A DNA stretch of 64,000 bases from Tetrahymena thermophila SB210 (Eukaryota; Ciliophora; Oligohymenophorea; Hymenostomatida; Tetrahymenidae), in NCBI RefSeq assembly GCF_000189635.1, contig NW_002476258.1, positions 169,145 to 233,144 of the forward strand, written 5' to 3'. The notes under the pieces were generated by a model that saw only the letters and a list, made by a program, of their open reading frames with translations, searched no databases and was not told the DNA's origin. Every line of letters begins with the position of its first letter. Position 1 is the stretch's first letter. Below are positions 47,986 through 60,439 of this stretch, piece after piece. Position numbers and translations under genes: made by a program.

Positions 47986-50900
47986 ATGAATAAAAACAAG
48001 AGTTTTGAGACTCTTTAACAATTAGATTTGATAAGGAATAGATACCACAGTGACATATCCTTAATCATTGAAGACTTAATAGATCTAATTTAATTAGAAA
48101 CAGAATAACTTTATAATTCTCAAAATAAAGTTGATATCGAACAACAAGAGTAAGAAAATCAATCTAAATTGTAACAGAAAATTGAAGTAATAATAAGCTC
48201 ATTATTTTAAAATTTAATGACAAAAATTTTCATTAATTTATAAAAAATTATTCTAGCATTTGGTAAGTAAAGTAGACGAATAATGTTAAACATACGCAAA
48301 GCAAGTTATTGATTACATCTTTTAAATCAATTCAACTAATATTTCGCTATTAGAAGTTTAGCTCAAAAATGTTTTAATTAGCATTAAATCGTTTGTAAAA
48401 AAGCCCTAAAATAAGACTTTTGTTACCAAGTTAAAAGCTTAAGTCGTTTCCGATTTGATGAAAGTGTAGTCAGTGGATAACTCTATTCAGTATTATGATG
48501 AAGTTAAAAAGAGTGATAATAACTAACAGCAGGGCTCTTAGAAAAAGAAAAAGAAGAACTATAAAGAAGAAGGTTTTATCTCTAGCGAAAGTGAAAATAG
48601 TGATACAGATTAATCTGAGTAATAGGGAAAAAATTTAAGAAAAAGAATAGATAACGATCATTTGGAAGAGGTAAAAATGGTAGAAGACTAGCAAAAAATG
48701 AGCGAAGATGATTAAGAGTCTCCTTTTAAGCTCAAATAAATCATAAAAAATTTAGAGAAATAAGTTTTAGAACTAAAAGAAAAGGTAGTTAATAGAGAAT
48801 GTATCCTGAGTGAAATAACTTATGGCTATATGAAGGATGTATCCCATTGGAAAGAAATTTTTAATAGAAAAGATAGAGATTTTTAGAATTGTTTTGAAGT
48901 TAGTTACTTCGAGCCTTCAATAATTTATGATGATAAAATTAGGGAAGTATTAAACAGTAGATTGTAAGACTTAAAACTTTAATGTGAAAACAAGATGTAT
49001 CAAATGTAAAAGAAGTTCAAAAGACACCAAGAGGAATTTGAGAAAGTAATACAAAAATATATTTTACACTGTAGATTTTTTAAATTGGTGATGTATATGT
49101 ATAAAAATTCGCTTTTGAATTTCATTCAAATTATCATACAAAAATAGACATTTTTCTATCAATCTTTAATAAATATTTTTACAGACTTTTTAAGATATGA
49201 ATTTTCTTTAGTTTATTCTTTTTTTTTAAATGTAGCTCTAAGAAACTCTTTTTGCATTTATGAGCTAAAATGATCCTATTTCTGTTGCTAAAACTCTGTT
49301 TGCCATGGAATAAAACCCTCATAAAATATGGAGAATTCTTTAAGATTAAATGGGAAATACATATTTTTTCAGGATATTTGAATAATAGAAGGCTGGCTAT
49401 GGAATTAGGTAAATAATTATTCTCAAAATAAATTAATAAATTGTAAAATTTAATAAAAAGATATAAAGAAATCGATGAATTAATCTCTCAGAGTAAGGCG
49501 AGTTCAAGAGAATATGAAGAATTCAAAAGGTAAATTAAACACTAAATGGAGAAAATGGTTGAAAGGTCTTAGCAAGAGATAGAAAGCATTAGAAAGGAAG
49601 TAGCTGAAAAAGAAAAAGAAATAGAATAAATTAGAAAGGGTTTTAGCCAAGATCTAGAAAATGTCAGATAAGAAACTATTAAGTAGATGGAAGAATAATT
49701 TAAAGTTAGAGAAGAAAATTGTAATTTATTCTAATATTTGTATTGAAAAAAAAAAAAAAATATTTTAAAGTGTATTAGGAGTTTGAGGAAAGAAGGAAAG
49801 ATATTTATGAGTAATTAGGCAATAGAAATTTTGAAAGAATTATTGAAGAATCATAACTTAAGCTATTCTTTTAGAAATGGATGTTTGCTGCTAAATTGAT
49901 GAAAGTAAAGCAGTCTTTAGATCAATAAGAGGAAGAATCAATGGAAAAAAAATAAGATTTTTTGAAAAAATATATATTAAGGCAGCTCACCTAACCGTAG
50001 CAATAAAGTAAGAAGGTAGTAGAAATACCTGGATCTTTATTTCAATCAAAAAGATTAAAGGCTAAAGTTTCTTAAAGACATTCAATAATATCCATATAAC
50101 AGAGAGCTAGATTGTAATCTTATTAGCAGGATGAGTTTTCTGATAATTTGAATGATTAAAGTTAAAGAGACCCCTCTTTGCTTTCATCAAAGATTACATA
50201 AAAATTAGAGAAGAAGCCATCTGAAAATTTTAAAATTGATAGAAAGCCATCTTTTTTATAAGAAAAAAGCTAACTTGATTATTCTGAGAAAAAGATGGTA
50301 GAGAGCTAAGTCACTATAAATGATTAAATATCTGAAAAAGAAAAGGTGAAAGAAGAAATAAATAATTTATTAAATGAAGATTAAGGTGTTGAAAAATAGG
50401 GTGTTCTATAAGAAGAAGATATAGATTAAATATTCGAGTTGGAGATGCAAATTGACTCATTGAAGTAACAAATTTAGGAATAGTAAAATTAAAAAAGTGG
50501 ACTAGAAGAAAGAATTAGTTTTTTAAACAAACAAGTTGAAAGAGTCACTCAAGAATTGCATTGTCAAAGAGATTTTAATACATAATTTAAAAATGACAAT
50601 AGGGAACTAAAGCTTAAAATTACTTTATATGAAGACACTTTTAATGAAATAGCTCAAAAAATTGGCTTTTAAGATTTAAAAATTTAAGTAATTTAAATAA
50701 TTTAAATTTTTATTTTATAAAATGACTAAAGTATTTAATAAAAATTTTATTGAGAAAAAAACTGAGCTATTTTTGCAATAAAAAAATATTCATTTAACGA
50801 AAGGAGAAATTTGTTTGTCATAATTTTTTTTTTTCTTGAATTTTAAATACTTTTCTGATAAATACATTTTTAGAATTTTATTATTTTATTTAAGAAGTAG

Positions 50901-53169
50901 AAAAATAGTTTATTCGTTTTTAAATAACTTGAAAATAAAATGATAAAAAAATACTATTTTGCTTTTTAATTAATTAGGATATTGGTGATCCATAAAGTAA
51001 AAAAGCTAAGAATTTTATGAAAGCTATTTCAAACTCAAGTAATTTTGTTTACTTTTATTTATTTGTAAACAAAATTTAATTTATGTTTTAATATTAAAGA
51101 TAAGCAGGAATAAAATGGCTTCATTTTAGCTCTAGAAACCTAATAAACTAAAAATGAAGCAGCAGATATTATGCTTGGAGAAAAATATAAAGAGAAAGGA
51201 ACAAGTACTAAAATTCAAGGGATAAATGAAACTCTGTCACATCTTGAATAATAGTAAAAAGAAATTGAAATATAGTTAGAAGCTGATAGTCTAGACTAAG
51301 AAAATGCAATAGTAAATGCCAGAGAAAGAATTAAGAGTAATGGATAAATATTGGAAGATAAAGAAACATAAACAGATTTAGAAATGAAAGATGTTGATTT
51401 TAAAACAAAAAAAAGGCTTAAAAGAAGTGCTGATAATAGTCCAAACCCACAAAAAGCAGCAAAGAAAAAAGAAAAATCTATTTTTGATAAATTTGATGTC
51501 GATGAGATAGAAAAAAATTCCTCAACAAATATAAATAAAAATCTAAACAATATTAATCAGTTGGAATCTCCTTAATTTATGAAATAAAGAGTAATAAATA
51601 AATGCTTTATATATAAATTTAAGGAAATTAGCTACAACTTTTTATTTTAAATAAGTACAAATTAAACGGCCAAGATAAAGTCGAATAAGACTCCTCAGAT
51701 GAAGAAAAAAAAAATTACCATAAGAGAAACAGTGTCTGGGAAAGGTTATTTAATGATTAATTTGATAGGAAAAAGAGAGAAGAAGAATTGAAAAAACAAT
51801 TAGAATCTATAGAAGAAAAGCACTGGCAAGAAATTTTAAAAATACTTAATCTATATTCACGTAAATTAATAACTAAAAATCAATTTAATTTATCATTTTT
51901 TATTTTTTTAGAGTAAAAATTTGACACTGAGAATGAGTTAATAAGACCTTTTTTTCCAAAATATGCCCCAAAAAAGAAGTAACAATACCAATAAATAAAT
52001 GAAAAGTAATTTATTTTTTTATTTGTTATTTTAAATAGAGTCATTTTATGAAATTGAAAAATAATTAAATTAAATTGAAAAAAGCTAACTAACTTAGGAT
52101 ATTTATGAATTATTTTAACTTTTAAAAAATCTTTTTTTTATTTCTGCTTTGAAAATTGATTAATTTTAAAATTATTTTACTTAATTTTTATTATCCACTA
52201 ATAAAAAAAATCTAAAAAAGAAAATAATTAATTTAAAACATACTCTAATTCTAATTAAAAGGGAATAAAAAAGATGCTATACTCCAAATATTGAACTCAA
52301 TAAAGTTAGAAATAATTCTAGCAACAAAGAAACCTTATTAAATTAGTCAAGCACATTCAATGTGATGTAAGAACAAAAAACACCTCCATCATAACAAGCT
52401 ACAATTGGGTTATAGAAAATAAAAACAAGTAAAAAATAATTTGCAAATTAAAATATAAAATTAAAATTTTAAAAAATAGGGGCTGACTACTTCTACAAAA
52501 AATTATAAACAGAACCTAGTTAAATGGATATTTAATCAAACAATATTTATCTTTTGTCAAGCAATGGTAAAGAAAGAAATATCAATGAATTAAGTAACAA
52601 CAAGTAAGAATAACATATTGACAGCTAGATAAAAACCTCACCTTTTGAATACTTTGCAAATATTTATAACAAACAACATAAGAAATAAAATGCTGAAAGT
52701 CAGCTAAAAAATTAAATTTAGTTTTTATAGAAATATCCTCAATTAGATAAAAGTATAAATTAATTATTATATAACTGATTTTCATTTATTTTGATTACAT
52801 TATTAAAAGCCTTTAATTAACCAATATTCCCTATAAGTTCCATACCATCTTCAAACTCCAAACAATAGCAAGCTTAAAGAAACAGATCTTATTCTATTAA
52901 TAGATAAAAAAGTAAATTAATTTTATAAATTTTAAGCAAATAATATAGATATTTAATACTAATTAGATAATTCAATGAGCGACAAAAAAGAAAGCTTTAA
53001 CCAGTCTGGAGCTCTTAACAAATCTATTAACTAAAATATAAATTTAGCTCCATCTCATCAAACATTTTATTAAACACAGAATAGCTTTTATTATAGTAAA
53101 TATCCTCAAATGGCAGGTAAAAAAGCAAAACTTGAAACACAGAAATAGAATATTTTACCAAACTCTTGA
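47986..53169 (+). CDS. Large coiled-coil protein, function unknown
   Basis: Multi-exon gene from ATG 47986 (MNKNKSFETLQQLDLIRNRY) to TGA 53167-53169. Introns include 48187-48256, 49046-49235, one near 49.4 kb, one near 49.7 kb and one from about 50693 to 50981; all keep the phase. The N-terminal 150 residues are helical. A KKKKKNYKEEGF basic/acidic segment follows, then long stretches of Glu/Lys/Gln heptads (QIIKNLEKQVLELKEKV, RSQQEIESIRKEVAEKEKEI). The C-terminal exons are charged and less structured (KKRLKRSADNSPNPQKAAKK) and end KQNILPNS. No signal peptide or TM segment is seen. A cytoskeletal, basal-body or nuclear scaffold role is possible, but nothing in the sequence decides. The split near 50.7 kb could in principle separate two genes. 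Confidence 0.75.
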
Positions 53170-54329
53170 TTTTTTTCAATTAAACAAACAATTTCTAATA
53201 AAATAATTTAATAATCATTATTTTCATTTAAAAAAATATTAAAGTAAATGTTTATAATAATAACTAATAAACTTATTTATTAAATTTCCAATTTAATCAA
53301 GTTAAAAATTTATATTTATATTAAAAATTTAATTTATTATGTTTAAATAAATTAAGATATTTATCAAAAATCTTTTAAAATACTTTAAAGTAATAAAATA
53401 AATAAAGAATTTTATTTAAAATTTAAAAAATAAATTATCTAAATAAATTAGTGAAATTAAGAAATAATTTTAAAACATATAGTATTTACTTACTTACTTG
53501 CTTAATGTAAGAATTATGTATATTTTAAGAAATATTTTTTAACTCATAATAATAGTTGTATTTATGGTTAAGGATTTAGTAGATTTTTGAAGTAAAAATT
53601 TTTCTTTTTAAAAATTATTTGCAGAGAAGATCTATTTTTATTTTGAGTTTTTTGTAAAATTTTTCTAATAAAATAATTCATTTTTAATTTAAAAAAACCC
53701 ATTTTATCTTACTGAATAATTTAATTTATATTTAATGAAAAAAATAAACCGAGTTTTTGTAAAAATAATTTAATGTGTTTACTATTATTAATATATATTT
53801 ATTTTAAATTAAAAAGAGAATTAAAAGACTAAATTTAAAGATTTAAATATTTAGAACTTTTAAAATTTAGTCTTGAACTAAGCTTGCTTGCTAGAAACAG
53901 ATTCATGAAATTAAATAAATAAAAGAGTAAACAAAAAAGGCAAAATAATTAAAATTAAATTATTTTTCATAACTACAAGATAAAACCATATTTCTAATGA
54001 ATATATTTGCATAAATTAACTTATTTTTAAAAGAATTAACAATAATTTGCTCTTAATAATAAATTAATTGATAAATAATTTAAAATTAAAAAGTTTAAAA
54101 AATTCAATCTCATTTAATTATTCAAAATAAAATATAAAATTAATAAACCCTGTCTTATTTTTGTAAAGATATTTAAATATAGTAAATAGTTAATTAGATT
54201 AACAAAACTTTGTTCAATTAATTTATTAAAATTTGTTGAAGATTCAACATAATCATCTTGGAAAACAAAATGAATGAGTATATAAAAAGGCAAACTAATT
54301 AAATAAAATTAATATATGTAATTTTTTAA
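53170..54329. other. AT-rich intergenic region
   Basis: About 1.2 kb between convergent 3' ends. No supported gene. Confidence 0.6.
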
Positions 54330-55132
54330 TCACATAGTTTCAATCTTTTAGTAGAAGGGTTCTACTTCAGTTTTTAAGACAGCATAAACCTTCTTGAAAT
54401 CCTTGGTCTTGAAAGTTTCTATTAATTTATTAATAATTAGTTAGTGTGTTATTTAATTAATTTCATTTATTTTTGTATATAGAATTTTCTATTTATCAAA
54501 TTTAATGCATACAAAATATAATTGATAATAATTGAATCGATTCTTTTTTAAGCTACAAATAAACACAAAATTAGTTCATATTTTTTTAATAAAAGTTAAA
54601 TGAAAACTAATTTACTTCTTAAAATGGAGTTTTTAAGTTTTCCTGTATATCTGACTGTATTAACTTTATTAAGTTCAAGACCGTACACTAATTTATAAAG
54701 AATAAATAGTTTAATTTTTAAATATTCTACTTTTATTTTATGCTTTTAATATCTCAAATTCATTGGTATTTTAATTTGTAATTAAGTTTACATTTTGTAA
54801 GATATTGCTTAATTTCGGGTTTGGCAAGCTTGGGGTCGCATTTTAAGACAACTGTATTATTTTCAAGGGGTTTTTCACCTCTGTGAACAACCATTTCCCA
54901 ATTGCAGAACTTTTCTACTTTTTATTCTTTAGGGAAATTGCTAGTCTTTTAAGCCTATTATTATAACAAATACAATTAGATGGTTAGGGTTCAGCTATAA
55001 TCTATTATATATTTCAAAATTATGCAATAATAATATTACTGTTAATCCTAAAGGATTCAAGCAGTAGTTTTTAAAGGCTTTAGGATCCTTTAGAATATTC
55101 AAATTTTTAGGGAGTCTAACAATATTATTCAT
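54330..55132 (-). CDS. MRPL23: Mitochondrial ribosomal protein uL23m (135 aa)
   Basis: Four exons (55040-55132, 54792-54945, 54616-54687, 54330-54418) sum to 136 codons in frame, from MNNIVRLPKNLNILKD to TGA. The core reads NNTVVLKCDPKLAKPEIKQ, then YLTKLYGLELNKVNTVRYTG, the uL23 hallmark: a segment binding 23S-type rRNA near the exit tunnel. Length and the basic character suit a mitochondrial uL23, and the cytosolic L23a long N-terminal extension is missing. It ends in FKKVYAVLKTEVEPFY. Assignment to uL23 is strong; mitochondrial rather than cytosolic is inferred from divergence and length. Confidence 0.88.
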
Positions 55133-55841
55133 ATCTAGATGCAAAACTATTTCTAAAAATTAATACAAAATTTTATTAAAAAAGAAGATTAAAGATCAAT
55201 TAAATTCTTGACTTAAATTACTTCTTATTTTGATTGCAAAGCTTTTTCTTATTTATTTATTAATCAGCATATCAATAAAGTATCTTGCATGCTTTTAGAT
55301 TAAAATAATAAAATATTTACATTTAGTTGATAATAAAATCGAATTTCTTTTTTATTTAAAAAAATTTTTTTTTGTTTAAAAATAAAAAAATATTTTAAAT
55401 GAAAATTAAAATTATTTTTTTTTTTATTTTACAAACATTTTAAAAACGAAAATATTTCTAAGATAACTTTTTAACAACGACTAATCAGCTTCATGGCTGA
55501 ATTTTTATAATAGTAAATTAGTAAAAAAAGAGATTCAATTTTGGTAAATTGCTAGTTTACTAAAATATTAATGGATTTATTTATGATTTAAGGACTAGAG
55601 AAAAATATAGTTGTTAAGATTTTAAAGAATTTGATTATTCAAAAATTTTTTAATGATAAAAGTTAATTGTTGCCATGAACAAAAATTGTTTTTTGTTAGT
55701 TTGATCTTGTAAATTAGTTATTGAAAAAATAAATTAATATTTAGATGGTGGTTGGATTATTAGATACTTTGATTAATTAATTATAAATTAAAAAAAATAG
55801 AGTTATTTATATCCAACTAATTAGTTAATTGTTGTTTCGTT
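55133..55841. other. Divergent AT-rich intergenic region
   Basis: About 700 bp between the divergent starts of the uL23m gene and the Gln-rich gene. No coding frame; probably holds both promoters. Confidence 0.55.
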
Positions 55842-58800
55842 ATGGCATCAGTTTAAACTAATATTTTAGAATTTAATGCAAATCTTTGCATATAGGATTT
55901 AGTAGACACTTACAACGAATGCGATTTACCTTTTTTTAACCAAAATGAAGTAATTTTTAATTCGTTCTATTAACAATTAGGCATTTTAATTTACAGAAAT
56001 TGAATCATTAATACATTAATTACAAAAATATATTCACATTTATTTGATATAGGTACAAGAGCTAGATGAGCATAAGTTTTTCATAACATTGAATTAACTA
56101 GCTTAAGAATATGTTTTAAAGGATTACTAACCGTTCAGCATGCATTTAATAGACTATTATGTATTTATTCATAATTAAATAATACTGAACTTTGCTAAGA
56201 TTTTTTCATTATTTAGTGTAGTAAATATTCCAAGAAGTAAATCATAGCAAAATCTTGCTATTCGTTCTACTACTGTTGGAAGAAAATACTCAAATCCTCA
56301 AGTGATGCAAGGCTCTATGCATTTTGCTGCTTCAACAAATTAATTCCTAGTAAGCTAATAAAATTCTATTGCAAAATAAGAAAGCAAATTCATTCATTAG
56401 TAACAGATAAATAATAAGTTTTGATACCGACTATTAACAGTATAGAGATTAATTTGGGTAAAATTACTTGGTTTATTTATACATCTTCAAATATTTCTTA
56501 ATTAATATCATTTTATTTATTTATTCTGCATTTAAATTAGGAATTAAAATTAATTTATTTATTTTATTTATTTATTATTGAAGAGCAAGTGTTGTCTTTG
56601 ATCAAAAAAATGTTTTAAAAAAGCGATGCTATTTAGTAAGTTAATTAAAATTTGACAAACTTCCTGTAAAAAAATAAAGTAGTCTATACTCCCAAGGAGA
56701 AAATAAAAGCTTGCTTAGTAGCTGAATTTATTATTGAACAATATATACAAATTACTCTAGGTTATGAATACAACAATCTATCTTAGGAAGGCAAATTTTA
56801 AAACGGTAACAAAAATCAATTTTAATAAGAAAATAATTATGAAAGTTCTGATTAGCACCAATAACAAAAAGACTTATAATAATAGAATATGAAGTATTTT
56901 ATTTAAAATGATAACTAAGAACCTAACAATAACCTATAAGACTAAGTTTTTTAAAACAACATGATGAAAAATAGCCATAGCTCATCTAATTTAAAAAGCC
57001 AAGGAAATGGTTACATGCGCATTCACAACTTAAAATAAAGCAAAAGTTAATCATAAATTCTACCAATAAGAAATAGATTTTTAGGTAGTAGCAGTAAATC
57101 ACCTTTAAGGAAATCTTCTAGCTCTTAAAATAGAATGAGCTAGAATAATAGAAATTAAACTCCTAATATTATCATCACACATGAGGAATAGTAAAACGAT
57201 CTACTCCAATCTGACTAAAATTTGCAAAAAACAATTAAAAGAAAAAGTGAATAAAACTAAAGTTAAGACAATACTTTGTTTTCAACAATGGATGAAAACT
57301 CAAAAAAGCCATAAATCTTATTGGAAATTTAAGTAAGTATTTCTTTAGAAATAAATAAAACATTAAATTTAAAACATAAATAGAACAACAGCATGAAGTC
57401 TGAAATTGAAAATTTTAAAAATTAAGTTGCTAAACTTTAAGATGAAAACTAATTTTGTTAGATCTTTAACCAGAAGTTAGAACAGATATTCTTAGAAATA
57501 TTAGAAATATCCATAGAATCTGATTACAGATCAAATGTAAATAAAATAAAATAAAAAAAATTTATTCTTTTTTCAACAATTTTAAATGAAATTTGATTCG
57601 TAAAATTTTAAGAAATTTGGAATGTTTTTTTAACAAGACATAAAAATGTTTAATAAAATAAAAAAGATTTACTTGATTTTATTGGAATTATTTAATTTTA
57701 ATAATAATAAGAATTAATATAAAAATAAACTAACAATTAATTTATTTAGGATGTTGATAAGATCATAGAAAAGTATGAAGAATTAAAAAAATAATAAGGA
57801 GACCAATGTTCTCTTTTGGAATTTAGAGAAAATATTAGCTAAATGAAAGAGCTAGCATAACTTAAGTCGAATACTTTATAGCAAAATAGTTTATTCAGTT
57901 CATAAGAACATTTTAATGGAAATAATATCCGTAAAATATCTCATAACAACTCTTCTCAAGTTGAAAACCCTCACCCTTTTAGCATTTCAAGTGGTAATGA
58001 AAACCAAAACAATGCTCTTAGCTCTCCTGCTGCTATGAAAAGTTCATAAAAAAAAAGATCTGCAATTCTTGAAGAAGTAAACAATTAGAATAATTCTAAC
58101 AATTGCTACTTTACGGAAGATGAATAATAATAAAGATAGCATTTAGCACTTTTAGAAGAAGTCTCATAATCTTTATCATAACAAATAAATAAAAATAATT
58201 TATAAACACTTGAAAAAATCATAAAATAAGATTAGCATCAATAATAAGTAGACCAATCTCCTTAGCTTTTATCAGTTAGTTTTACTAATTTAAACAGTTA
58301 ATAATTACCATAATCAAGCTCACCGCTCATGTAAAGCTCGTTTTATTAAATAAAAGATATGCTTTAATCAAACAAAAATAAAAGAAATAGCTTAAGCCCT
58401 GCTATCTTCCAACAGAGTATTTCATTTAGAGAAGAAGGAGAACATTAATTATCTAAAAAAAACTCTGAAAACCACAGAGAATTCTTAAATTCTATGAATA
58501 GTTTCAACTTTCAACTTAACAACGATAGTGAAAATTAAAATTGCAAGTAATAAGAAATGTAAAATTTAAATATTTAGAAATAGCCATCATAATAGTCAAT
58601 GTCATCTTTGCAATAATTGTAAAAAAATTAAGCTAATGATTTATCTATGATTAATCCTCAAAATAATTTGATGAATGAGAAATCTAAATAAATGCAATAA
58701 GACTAAAAATAAGAATTAAAATAATCTTATCACCTTCAACTTTAAGCAACTAATTCTAAATAATAATCGTTGCAGTCTCCTTTAATTAATATAACCAACA

Positions 58801-60385
58801 GTAGTAGCAACAATAATAACAATCTAGATAAATAATAACCACAACAAGAAATGAGTTAAAATTAACAACATTAATTCTAATAATAACAAAAATAAACATT
58901 TTAGTTTTAATAACAATCTAATATTTAAGAATCTTCCAATAATAAAAGTATTTTAGATTAATTAAATTAAATATAATAATAAAAGCTATTAGAAATATAG
59001 TAAATACAGTAGTTAATATAATCTTAAAAACCGAAAGATATGTAAAAATCTTAAATTCCTTAAATATTTGGCTAAAATAATGATTAAACTTTACAATAAC
59101 AATAAAAGAAACAGGAAATGGGTTTATAAAATTAAGTTAATTAAACATTTTAGTATTAACAGAAATAGCCTTTTAAGCTCAATTAGACTATTGAATCAGA
59201 TATAAAAACTTTTGATCCTTCAATGAGTATTCCATCTAGTATAGCCTCAAATCACTAGCAAAATCAATAAGCACTTCATAGACAGCATTATTAGAACCTG
59301 CTATAAAGACAATAAGAGAAATAAGAATAGGAAAATAATTAGCAACTAAAAAATCAAAGCTAATTTTCAAGAATAAATTCTGATAAGTATAACGAATATG
59401 ATCATCACTCAAATGCAGCAGATGATAGTTGGAGTATAAAAACTTTCGATCCAGATAATATTCCTTAAGTTAACTCAGCTTTTAACAAAAATAATTAACT
59501 TTGTTTTGGAAGTTAAGGAGGAAGCCATCACCATTCACAAAATAGAAAAAGCTTGTCTTTAATATAGTATAACAATTAAAAAATTCATAGCAATTATAAA
59601 ATAAATAAAATGTCTGAAAATATGCATTTTTTAAATGGAATCAAAGAGTAAATAGAAGAAGGTTATGATAAAAAAAGCAATTCAATTAGAGATACTCCCA
59701 AATCTTCCTCTTGGTAATTTATTCAATACAACTTTCAATTAGTTATTATTTTTAAGCATAAATTTAATTTTTAATAATTTTTTAATTAATTTATCAGATT
59801 TTTGATAAAAATTTTTAGAATTTTAAATTAGAATTAATTTACTCTAAATAGATTATTATACAATAATGTGAATATTAAATATAATTAAATACAATCGAAT
59901 AATTAAATATATTTTAATTTATTTACACAAGTTTTTATTAATTTATCAATTAAAGAGCTTGCTATTCAAAGCTTATAAATAATAATTATATTTACTAGGA
60001 GGAATTTTGATTAAAAAGAAAATTCAGCAAAAATTTTTTTATTTAAGGATAATTTTATGATGAATTAAATCTTCATAGTATGTATCATTTATTTAGGATT
60101 TTTTTAATTATAAGTATAGTTAAGTTATTTATTTGTTAGAAAGTTTAATTAATTTTTTATGCTTTATTAAAAGATTCTTTGTTGTTTAATTGAATTGAGA
60201 CAGCTAAATAAATTACCAAATTTAATATTATTGCTTGCTCCTCATTTATTTATTTTTTTATAATTTATTCTCTCTTTTTTATTTTATAGTGGTGAAAATA
60301 TTTAACTCTCTGAAAGCGAAGGGTACAAAACTTACACAGAGACTTAAATCTCAGCTTTAAAAAATATAAAAAATAAAATTATTTG
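55842..60385 (+). CDS. Large Gln/Asn-rich protein, function unknown
   Basis: Starts at ATG 55842 (MASVQTNILEFNANLCIQDL); exon 1 ends at the GTAAT after NQNE and continues at about 56055 (VQELDEHKFFITLNQLAQEY). Later exons include KVVYTPKEKIKACLVAEFII, a Ser-rich basic stretch (KSPLRKSSSSQNRMSQNN), a short coiled coil (KNQVAKLQDENQFCQIF) and a long Gln/Asn-rich region. The last intron, 59714-60289, joins KSSSW-like sequence to CGENIQLSESEGYKTYTETQ and TGA 60383-60385. Splicing between about 56.2 and 56.6 kb is not resolved: more than one frame is open there. No TM segment or enzyme motif is recognised. The Gln/Asn content uses many TAA/TAG codons. Confidence 0.7.
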
Positions 60386-60439
60386 AATGAATAAAACTTA
60401 ATTATCATTAAATTTATTAATATTTGTTAATATTTACAT

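Noticed and set aside
50693..50981. Boundary between two genes inside the coiled-coil locus
   Set aside because: A GT-AG intron with matching phase joins both sides, and the downstream part has no good start; one gene is the simpler reading, though not proven.
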